NCBI RefSeq assembly: GCF_947502995.1
Contig: NZ_CANNBW010000010.1
Coordinates: 62,001-126,000 of the forward strand
DNA length: 64,000 bases
Source of the DNA: an uncultured Tenacibaculum sp.
GTDB taxonomy: Bacteria > Bacteroidota > Bacteroidia > Flavobacteriales > Flavobacteriaceae
Reading direction: 5' to 3'
Of this stretch, positions 18,088 to 25,263 are shown one piece after another. A program made the position numbers and the translations under genes. The notes beneath the pieces were generated by a model. That model did no database searches. It was not told the origin of the DNA and saw nothing but the letters and a program-made list of their open reading frames with translations. Position 1 is the stretch's first letter. Each line of letters starts with the position of its first letter.

Positions 18088-19719
18088 ATGATAAAAAAGT
18101 ATGTCATATTCGTTTTTCTGTTTTGTGTCATTTTAATAAATGCACAAAAGAATGATTCTATTTATGTAAAGATTAAAGAAGATTTAGATACTATAAATAC
18201 TTATGATAGTAAACTAAGTTACTTAATTACCAAAGGAGATTATTACTTAGAGAAAGATTTAGATCGATCGATCTTATATTTCAAAGAAGCTCAAAATTTA
18301 GTTTTAGATACCGATTCTGTTCAACAAGCAAAAATCTTACGTTTTTTAGGAAGTGTTGCTTATCGTAAAGGCGATTATACAGAAAGCTTAATGTACTACA
18401 TGGATGCTAAAAAAGTATACAGAAGCCTTAAAGATACATTAAGCGTTGCAGATCTTTTTTTAAGAGAGGGAAGAGTATATAAGTATTTAAATGAAAACAA
18501 AAGAGCTATTGAGAATTATAGAAAATCAATTTCTTTAGCAATTTCCATAAAAGATTCTACTTTGTTAGGTAGATGTTATACAAGTATGGGAGGATCTTTC
18601 AGAAGGATAAGAAAAATAGATTCTTCATTACACTATTACAATAAGGCGCTACAAATTTTTAGAAAAACTAAAAACGAACTTCGATTAAGTAATGTTAATA
18701 ATGATATGGCTATCCTTTATGCTTTTCAAAATCGTTATGATAAATCACTGCAAGTACATCTTAATAATATAGATTTTATTAAAAAAAATCATAGTAAAAG
18801 AAATGTAGGGATTACGTATTTTAACATTGGTTATTCATATTTTAAACTTAAAAAAGATAAAAAATCTTTAGCGTATTTAGATTCTTCAGAGGTAATAGCA
18901 AAAGAAGAAGGTTTTAAGTACAGGTTATCTAAAGTAGCAGATATTAAGAGCAAAATATACTATCGTATAAAAGAATATGATAAAGCTTATGCTTTTCAGG
19001 TTTTATATAAAAAATATTCTGATTCTATTTTTAATTTAAAGAAACAAAAACAAATCAAAGAGTTAGAATTAAAAAGAGAATTTGAAGTAAAGAAACGAGA
19101 TTTAGAAATTCTAGCTAACAAAAAAGAATTAGAGTTACGATCTTATGTATTAACGACTATTTTAATACTTTTCTTTACAATCATTATAGGTTTGTTACTT
19201 TGGCGAGATTATAAGGCTAGAGCAAAAAGAATTAAAGATAAATTTGAAAAAGAAAAACTTAAAAAAGAAGTTTTAGCACAAAAAATTAAAGTTTCAGAAT
19301 CTGAATTAAAAGGATTAATAGCAGATAATACAATGCGATTAGAGTTTATTAAGCATTTATCTAGTCAAATTAAAGAAGATAAAAATGAATCTAATTCAGA
19401 TGAAGTTAAACATTATGCTAATGGTTTATTATTAAAATTACAAAACCAAATAGGAACAGAAAATAAATTAACTTCATTACAAGATAAAATCAATGAAGTT
19501 AATCAAGGTTTTGATAAAATTATTATAGATAAGTTTCCAGAACTTACAAAAACAGAAAGAGAAGTTTGTACTTTTCTTAGATTAAACTTATCTATAAAAG
19601 AAATTGCTTCTATAAGAAACTCAAGTATCGATTCAATAAAATCTTTACGATACAGAATAAGAAAAAAGATGAAAGTTCCTAAAAACCAAGAATTAGAGCA
19701 TTTTATTCAAAGTTTATAG
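18088..19719 (+). CDS. Membrane-anchored TPR regulator with C-terminal LuxR-like HTH (paralogue B)
   Basis: 543 residues with the same plan as paralogue A: signal peptide (VIFVFLFCVILINAQ), TPR region to about residue 310, membrane helix near 352-371, charged coiled coil, and HTH (LTKTEREVCTFLRLNLSIKE). The two proteins differ clearly in the TPR sensor half but are identical over residues 370-422, the stretch just inside the membrane, and nearly so in the HTH. Synonymous codons in that stretch differ, so the identity reflects constraint rather than recent copying. This suggests different signals feeding a shared output (inference). A second copy of the small RNA-like element follows its stop codon. 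Confidence 0.85.
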   Translation: MIKKYVIFVFLFCVILINAQKNDSIYVKIKEDLDTINTYDSKLSYLITKGDYYLEKDLDRSILYFKEAQNLVLDTDSVQQAKILRFLGSVAYRKGDYTESLMYYMDAKKVYRSLKDTLSVADLFLREGRVYKYLNENKRAIENYRKSISLAISIKDSTLLGRCYTSMGGSFRRIRKIDSSLHYYNKALQIFRKTKNELRLSNVNNDMAILYAFQNRYDKSLQVHLNNIDFIKKNHSKRNVGITYFNIGYSYFKLKKDKKSLAYLDSSEVIAKEEGFKYRLSKVADIKSKIYYRIKEYDKAYAFQVLYKKYSDSIFNLKKQKQIKELELKREFEVKKRDLEILANKKELELRSYVLTTILILFFTIIIGLLLWRDYKARAKRIKDKFEKEKLKKEVLAQKIKVSESELKGLIADNTMRLEFIKHLSSQIKEDKNESNSDEVKHYANGLLLKLQNQIGTENKLTSLQDKINEVNQGFDKIIIDKFPELTKTEREVCTFLRLNLSIKEIASIRNSSIDSIKSLRYRIRKKMKVPKNQELEHFIQSL

Positions 19720-19724
19720 GAGAT

Positions 19725-19740
19725 TGTCACTTTTTGTCAC
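19725..19740 (+). promoter_or_regulatory. Candidate operator: TGTCAC direct repeat (copy 2)
   Basis: TGTCAC-N4-TGTCAC begins 5 bases after the stop of paralogue B and ends 32 bases before TACATTTG (19773-19780). Matches copy 1 in sequence, flanks (TTGTCACTTTTTGTCACCA in both) and position. Confidence 0.55.
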
Positions 19741-19772
19741 CACATTTTTTAAAGGTTTTTAACTAAGGTAAT

Positions 19773-19780
19773 TACATTTG
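19773..19780 (+). promoter_or_regulatory. Promoter -7 box of the second small RNA-like element (TACATTTG)
   Basis: Perfect TAnnTTTG, 10 bases before the AGTTTT hairpin, exactly as in copy 1. No TTTG is seen at -33, so this promoter may depend more on an activator at the TGTCAC repeat. Confidence 0.55.
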
Positions 19781-19786
19781 CAACGT

Positions 19787-19909
19787 GAAGAGTTTTCAAA
19801 AACTACGCGGGGGTGGTTGTCCACCATTTTAATAATCCCTAATTTAATTTGAATAAATTACCCTAAGTAAGTAGTTAGTAAAAACCAGCAATTTTTTGCT
19901 GGTTTTTTT
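19787..19909 (+). ncRNA. Candidate structured small RNA or leader, copy 2
   Basis: About 120 nt. Hairpin AGTTTT/AAAACT (19791-19804), hairpin GGTGG/CCACC with loop TTGT (19812-19825), the 27-nt core identical to copy 1 (19826-19852), a hairpin TAATTTA/TAAATTA, and a terminator AACCAGCAA/TTGCTGGTT with seven T. The second hairpin has a different sequence from copy 1 (AGGG/CCCT) but keeps its pairing and position, which is covariation-type evidence for a folded RNA. It lies in the 314-base gap before the response regulator gene at 20034, with no other gene visible in that gap. Confidence 0.6.
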
Positions 19910-20033
19910 CGTTTGTAACCTATTATTTTTTAATTCTTGAAAGAAAAATGAAAGTTAATTAAGTTAAAAAAGTAGTTTTTAAAAAAATGTAATACATTTA
20001 AGTCGATTTAGCACTTAACCCCTAAAATATCTA

Positions 20034-20675
20034 ATGCAAAAATTTAATCTAATAATTGTTGATGATCATTCTATGTTTCGAGAAGGCCTAGAAGGTTTGG
20101 TTGAAACAGAAGAGAGTTATAATATCGCTTTAAGTGTTAAAAATGGGAATGAAATTTTAAAGTACTTAGATATAAATTCGGATAAGGATGTCGATTTAAT
20201 AATTTCTGATATTTCTATGCCAGATATTAATGGAATCGAGCTAACAAAATTAATTAAAGAAAAATATACTAAAGTAAAGGTCTTAATAATTAGTATGCAC
20301 ATGAATGCTGATATGATAGAAGAATTAATTCAGTATAATGTTGATGGATATTTATCTAAAAATGCTACCAAAAGAGAATTGTTAGAAGCAGTAAAAACCA
20401 TTTTATCGGGTAAACGTTTTTTTTCAAAAAAAATTAAAGAAGTTTATTTTAAAAAAAAGCAAGCTGATGAAAAAGAAAAGATAAAACTAACTAAGAGAGA
20501 AATAGACGTTATTACATTAATAGCTAAAGAGTATACAACACAAGAAATAGCAGATCAACTTTTCTTAAGTAAACATACAATAGAGAGTTACAGGAAAACA
20601 CTTATTTCTAAATTAGGAGTAAGAAATTTAGCTGGACTAACTCGTTATGCAATTAAAATGAAATATATAGAGTAA
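20034..20675 (+). CDS. NarL/FixJ-type two-component response regulator
   Basis: 213 residues. Receiver domain at 1-125: acidic pair in IIVDDHSMFREG, phosphoacceptor Asp59 in ISDISMPDINGIEL, and the conserved Lys in GYLSKNATKREL. The C-terminal LuxR-type HTH is at about 150-205 (LTKREIDVITLIAKEYTTQE and SKHTIESYRKTL). Its likely partner is the TPR histidine kinase 393 bases downstream on the same strand, and the partner's HisKA_3 type fits NarL-family regulators. A box TACATTTA sits about 20 bases upstream. Confidence 0.93.
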   Translation: MQKFNLIIVDDHSMFREGLEGLVETEESYNIALSVKNGNEILKYLDINSDKDVDLIISDISMPDINGIELTKLIKEKYTKVKVLIISMHMNADMIEELIQYNVDGYLSKNATKRELLEAVKTILSGKRFFSKKIKEVYFKKKQADEKEKIKLTKREIDVITLIAKEYTTQEIADQLFLSKHTIESYRKTLISKLGVRNLAGLTRYAIKMKYIE

Positions 20676-21068
20676 AAATAAATGTTATTCTTCAATTCTC
20701 TAATCAACTCGATTGACTAATAAAGAGCATTACCATCATCTGCATGGACATTTGTTTTCGCCCATGCAATTTCAGGTGATTTTTCAAACAATTCTGAACT
20801 TCCTCTATTTAACATGCCGATTCCCCTTGTTCCCTTTTGTCCCTAACTGTATTATTTCTTTTACTGAGGGATTAGTTTTAACAACTACAAAATTAGAGAT
20901 CAACAAAAAGTTTTACATCCCTGAAAACAGTGAAACTTAATTTTAAGAGGTGTTTTTAATGATAGAAATTAAATTTTGTTAAAATAATATCTTTTAATAA
21001 CATAATAATATATGTTAAATAGAGTTTTTTTACGTTTTTTACCAGCGAAGAGCTGTTAATGAATAATT
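20676..21068 (+). other. 393-base gap between response regulator and kinase genes
   Basis: No convincing gene. It contains a hairpin TGCATGG/CCATGCA (20741-20747 with 20762-20768, 14-base loop), then a pyrimidine-rich stretch with three CCC runs (20820-20845), and an AT-rich last 130 bases that probably hold the kinase promoter. A 75-codon frame from a TTG at 20713 has no recognisable product. Confidence 0.4.
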
Positions 21069-23015
21069 ATGAATAAAATATCCCCAATACTAATTTTGTT
21101 GTGTTTTTGGAGTAGTTTCTCTCAAAATACAAACTTAAAACTCTTAGAAAAGAAAGATAGAAAGTCTATGAACGAGATAAGTAATCTTTTTTTTAAAGAA
21201 AGTAAAGAAAAAGAAGCATATACAAAAGCTTTAAAATTGATGAAAGAAGGAAATTCTGATTCAGGAAAATCTTTGGCTACAAGTTTAATTTCTTCTTATT
21301 TTTCTAGAATGCATAGTTTAGATTCTGCAATTTATTATGCAAAAAAAACATTAGCCTATAAGAATTTTTCTACTGATTCAATTAAGCGAAAGCGATACAT
21401 TATGGGAAGTATGAATTTAGCAACAGGCTATTTTGCTAAAGGAATAATAGATAAAGCTAAGAAACTTTATATAGAAGGAATTCAAAAAGCAGAGGAGTGG
21501 GGCGACATGAATAATTATTACGGTTTTATAGTAAACTTAGGGAATTTATACTATATGAATCGAGAGCATGAAAAAGCTTTAGAATTCTATGAAAAAGGCT
21601 CAAAAAGTCCTCAAAATAGAGTAAAAATGATGTGTAATTCATCAATAGGTAATGTTTACGCAACAGCATTTAAAGATTATAAAAAATCCAACGAATATTA
21701 TCATAAAGCTTTATCACAGTTAAAAGGTAATTTATATTTTGAATTAACTTTAAAACTTAATATAGCACACAACTTACTTAAAATAGGGAAGGAGAAAGAA
21801 GGTATAAATGAGTTAAAAAATATTATTAGCGAAAGTAAAAAACTAGGATATTATAATCAAGAAAGACAGGCTAACGAATATTTAGTTGAAGTTTATGTTA
21901 AAAATGGAAATTATAAAAAAGCAGAAAGTTTATTAATGCCTCTTTTGAAGGATTATATAAAGAAAGGTAATTTAAAAGATGAATTAGATTCTTATGATTA
22001 TCTACGAAAAATAAAAGAAGGTGAAAAATTATATCAAGAAGCGTTTCAATATTCTGAAAAGTATACTACTCTTAAAGATTCAATAAATAAGTTGCAAAGA
22101 GAAAAAGAGATTAATGGTTTAGAAGTTAAATTCGAAACTTTAGAAAAGGAAAAAGAAATAGTTTTACTTAAAAAAGAGCAAGAATTTAAGGATAAAGAAA
22201 TAGCTCAACAAGCTATGATTAGAAATATAATTTTAGGAACTTCACTTATAATTATAATAGCAATATTATTGCTTTTAAGATTTTATTTTCAACGTTTAAA
22301 AACTCAGAAAATTCTAAATGAAACTCAAGAGGCTTTTAATTATCAGAAAGTGAAAAACTTAATGAAAAAGCAAGAGTTAGAATTGGTTAAAGCAGCTATT
22401 GAAGGTCAAGATGCAGAGCGAAAAAGATTAGCAAGAGGTTTGCATGATTCAATAGGTAGTAATATGGCAGCAATAAAATTACAGTTTGAAGAGTTATCAG
22501 AGGATTCAAAAAAACTCCAAAAGATTAAAAATGATCTAAGTGATACTTACGAGCAAGTAAGGGAATTATCTCACAATCTGTTGCCTAGAAAAATACGCCA
22601 AAATGATTATTCAGAAGTTTTAAACGAATACATTAGTAATATTGATGAAATTTCTGATTTGAATATCAATTTTACAGCCTCAGACACTGAGATTATAAAC
22701 AACATAGATAAATACTTACAAAGTGAAATTTTTGCAATACTTCAAGAATTGATTTCCAATACAATTAAGCATGCAAATGCAAATTCAATAGATATCAATT
22801 TAGAAATTGTTGAAGATAAAATCTATTTAACGTACGAAGACGACGGAAAAGGATTTGATATTAATTCAGTAGAAGATGGAATTGGATTAAAAAATATTAA
22901 AGATAGAGTGGAGCAATTGTCTGGAAATCATATTGTAGACTCACATCCAAAAAGAGGTAGTTTATTTAGAATAGCATTCGATAAAGACATTTATATTGTA
23001 CAAGAAGTAGTGTAG
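21069..23015 (+). CDS. TPR-containing sensor histidine kinase (HisKA_3 type)
   Basis: 648 residues. Signal peptide (ILILLCFWSSFSQ), TPR repeats over about 50-340 (YFAKGIIDKAKKLYIEGIQK, YYMNREHEKALEFYEKGSK), a coiled coil, a membrane helix (IILGTSLIIIIAILLLLRFY, about 388-407), then the dimerisation/phosphoacceptor helix with His459 in ERKRLARGLHDSIGSNMA. The ATPase domain shows the N box (LQELISNTIKHANA), G1 (YEDDGKGFD) and G2 (GIGLKNIKDRVEQL). It should phosphorylate the regulator encoded upstream. Its periplasmic TPR sensor resembles in layout those of the two TPR-HTH proteins, so the island holds three TPR sensors. Confidence 0.93.
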   Translation: MNKISPILILLCFWSSFSQNTNLKLLEKKDRKSMNEISNLFFKESKEKEAYTKALKLMKEGNSDSGKSLATSLISSYFSRMHSLDSAIYYAKKTLAYKNFSTDSIKRKRYIMGSMNLATGYFAKGIIDKAKKLYIEGIQKAEEWGDMNNYYGFIVNLGNLYYMNREHEKALEFYEKGSKSPQNRVKMMCNSSIGNVYATAFKDYKKSNEYYHKALSQLKGNLYFELTLKLNIAHNLLKIGKEKEGINELKNIISESKKLGYYNQERQANEYLVEVYVKNGNYKKAESLLMPLLKDYIKKGNLKDELDSYDYLRKIKEGEKLYQEAFQYSEKYTTLKDSINKLQREKEINGLEVKFETLEKEKEIVLLKKEQEFKDKEIAQQAMIRNIILGTSLIIIIAILLLLRFYFQRLKTQKILNETQEAFNYQKVKNLMKKQELELVKAAIEGQDAERKRLARGLHDSIGSNMAAIKLQFEELSEDSKKLQKIKNDLSDTYEQVRELSHNLLPRKIRQNDYSEVLNEYISNIDEISDLNINFTASDTEIINNIDKYLQSEIFAILQELISNTIKHANANSIDINLEIVEDKIYLTYEDDGKGFDINSVEDGIGLKNIKDRVEQLSGNHIVDSHPKRGSLFRIAFDKDIYIVQEVV

Positions 23016-23141
23016 TTAACGTTGTTTTTTTAGTGTGATTTTCCGTTTTTCATTTCTTGTTTTAATAAAAAGGTAAACTGTTTTTTAACAAAAAAATCTT
23101 TGTATCTTTAACGTTTGTAACTTTAAAACAAATCTTATATA

Positions 23142-23801
23142 ATGGATTACGGAAAAGAATTTGAAAAGTATGCTACTAAACACCACGGTATCAGTAGCAC
23201 ATATTATAATAAAATAACAAGTAGCTTAACTCCATATATCATTGAAGAGCGTCAATTAAATGTTGCACAAATGGACGTTTTTTCGCGTTTAATGATGGAT
23301 CGTATTATTTTCTTAGGAACAGGAATAAATGATCAAATCGCAAATGTGATTCAAGCTCAGTTATTATTCTTAGAAAGTGTAGATTCAAACAAAGATATTT
23401 CAATATACATTAATTCTCCAGGAGGTGGAGTTTATGCTGGTTTAGGTATTTACGATACGATGCAGTTTATTAAACCAGATGTAGCAACAATTTGTACTGG
23501 TATGGCAGCTTCTATGGGAGCAGTTTTAATGTGTGCAGGAGAAAAAGGTAAGCGTTCTGCATTACCACATTCAAGAATAATGATTCACCAACCTTTAGGT
23601 GGAGCACAAGGACAAGCTTCTGATATGGAGATTACTGTAAAGGAAATAGGAAAGTTAAAAACTGAACTTTACAATATTATTTCTAATCATTCAGGGCAAC
23701 CTTTCGATAAAGTTCATGAAGATTCTGATCGTGATTATTGGATGAAAGCAGACGAAGCGAAAGAATACGGAATGATTGATGAAGTGCTTAGCAGAAAATA
23801 A
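23142..23801 (+). CDS. clpP: ATP-dependent Clp protease proteolytic subunit
   Basis: 219 residues. Serine protease of the ClpXP complex in the cytoplasm. Catalytic Ser124 in GMAASMGAVL, His149 in RIMIHQPLGG, and the Asp in EDSDRDYWM (196-198). INSPGGGVYAGLGIYD at 90-105 is the family's head-groove strand. The first ~30 residues are longer than in E. coli and are probably processed. It precedes clpX by 34 bases, the usual operon. Confidence 0.97.
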   Translation: MDYGKEFEKYATKHHGISSTYYNKITSSLTPYIIEERQLNVAQMDVFSRLMMDRIIFLGTGINDQIANVIQAQLLFLESVDSNKDISIYINSPGGGVYAGLGIYDTMQFIKPDVATICTGMAASMGAVLMCAGEKGKRSALPHSRIMIHQPLGGAQGQASDMEITVKEIGKLKTELYNIISNHSGQPFDKVHEDSDRDYWMKADEAKEYGMIDEVLSRK

Positions 23802-23835
23802 GCTAAGATTATAATAGAAAACGTAGTAAATAAAT

Positions 23836-25074
23836 ATGTCACAAGATCAAAATTTAGAATGTTCGTTTTGTGGACGCAAAAAAGCGGAAACAGATTTATT
23901 GATTGCAGGTATGGATGCCCATATTTGTGACCGTTGTATCGAGCAAGCTTATGGAATAGTGCAGGAGGAGATTGCAGAAGCAAAAACAACAACTCTCTCT
24001 AATGATCTAATCTTAAAAAAACCAATTGAAATAAAGTCTTTTTTAGATGAATATATTGTAGGACAAGAGCAAACAAAAAAAGCAATGTCTGTTGCAGTAT
24101 ATAATCACTACAAAAGATTATTACAGTCAAAATCTCCAAACGATGGAGTAGAGATTGAAAAATCAAATATTGTCTTAGTTGGTGAAACAGGTACAGGAAA
24201 AACATTAGTTGCAAGAACTATTGCAAGAATGTTAAATGTTCCTTTTGCTATTGTAGATGCAACTGTATTAACTCAGGCAGGATATGTTGGTGAAGACGTT
24301 GAAAGTATTCTAAGTAGATTATTACAAGCTGCAGATTACGATGTAGAAAAAGCAGAAAGAGGAATCGTTTTTATCGATGAAATTGATAAGATTGCTCGTA
24401 AAGGTGATAATCCTTCTATTACAAGAGATGTTTCTGGTGAAGGAGTTCAACAAGCCTTACTAAAGTTATTAGAAGGTGCAATTGTAAATGTAGCACCTAA
24501 AGGTGGAAGAAAACATCCTGAGCAAAAATTCATACAAGTAAATACTAAAGATATTTTATTTGTTGCAGGAGGAGCGTTTTCAGGTATAGATAGAATTATC
24601 AGTAAGCGATTAAATATGCAAGCTGTAGGATATAGCGCTTCAATAGATGAAGATAAAATCGATGAGGATAACTTACTTCAATATATCATTCCAGCAGATT
24701 TAAAATCTTTTGGTTTAATACCAGAAATTATCGGTCGTTTACCTGTTTTAAGCTACATGAATCCTTTAGATGCTAAAACATTAAGAGCGATTCTTACAGA
24801 GCCTAAAAACTCAATAATAAAGCAATACACAAAGCTGTTCTCTATGGATGACGTTGAGTTTTCTATGACAGAAGATGCGTTACAATATATTGTAGATATG
24901 GCTGTTGAATATAAACTAGGAGCAAGAGGTTTACGTTCATTATGTGAAGCTATTTTAACAGATGCAATGTTTGAGTTACCAGGTTCAGATACTAAAGAAT
25001 TTGAGGTGACAAGAGATTATGCCGAAGAGAAATTAACTAAGAAAGCTTTACAAAAATTAAAAGCAGCATCTTAA
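23836..25074 (+). CDS. clpX: ATP-dependent Clp protease ATP-binding subunit ClpX
   Basis: 412 residues. Unfoldase partner of ClpP. The N-terminal zinc-binding domain is intact: Cys9, Cys12, Cys31, Cys34 (CSFC and CDRC). Walker A is GETGTGKT at 116-123, Walker B is VFIDEIDK, the pore loop is in the GYVGEDVE stretch, sensor 2 is in KLGARGLRSL, and the ClpP-binding loop lies in the IGRLPVLS region. A terminator follows 27 bases after the stop. Confidence 0.97.
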   Translation: MSQDQNLECSFCGRKKAETDLLIAGMDAHICDRCIEQAYGIVQEEIAEAKTTTLSNDLILKKPIEIKSFLDEYIVGQEQTKKAMSVAVYNHYKRLLQSKSPNDGVEIEKSNIVLVGETGTGKTLVARTIARMLNVPFAIVDATVLTQAGYVGEDVESILSRLLQAADYDVEKAERGIVFIDEIDKIARKGDNPSITRDVSGEGVQQALLKLLEGAIVNVAPKGGRKHPEQKFIQVNTKDILFVAGGAFSGIDRIISKRLNMQAVGYSASIDEDKIDEDNLLQYIIPADLKSFGLIPEIIGRLPVLSYMNPLDAKTLRAILTEPKNSIIKQYTKLFSMDDVEFSMTEDALQYIVDMAVEYKLGARGLRSLCEAILTDAMFELPGSDTKEFEVTRDYAEEKLTKKALQKLKAAS

Positions 25075-25100
25075 AGAATTTTTTATTTCAAAAAAATATA

Positions 25101-25132
25101 AAAAGCATTGAGTTTATCTCGATGCTTTTTTT
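25101..25132 (+). terminator. clpPX terminator
   Basis: AAAAGCATTGAG pairs with CTCGATGCTTTT (one G-T pair) around loop TTTAT, followed by T. Confidence 0.9.
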
Positions 25133-25238
25133 GTTAAATAGTTTTAAAACTGAATCTTAAATAACTGAAAAAGATTGTTAAATAAGGTTTTATTAAATTT
25201 GAATAGTATAAATATTAGTTTTCATTGAAGAACAAAAC

Positions 25239-25246
25239 TATATTTG
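25239..25246 (+). promoter_or_regulatory. dnaG promoter -7 box (TATATTTG)
   Basis: Perfect TAnnTTTG, 17 bases upstream of the dnaG ATG, which would give a leader of only about 10 nt. Confidence 0.55.
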
Positions 25247-25263
25247 CGCTTCAATTTTTATAG

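Noticed and set aside
20820..20850. Possible G-quadruplex on the minus strand
   Set aside because: Only three G-runs of three or more lie close together; four are needed.
20713..20940. 75-codon ORF on the plus strand between the response regulator and kinase genes
   Set aside because: Starts at TTG, has no recognisable domain and a composition unlike neighbouring proteins; kept only as an unexplained gap.
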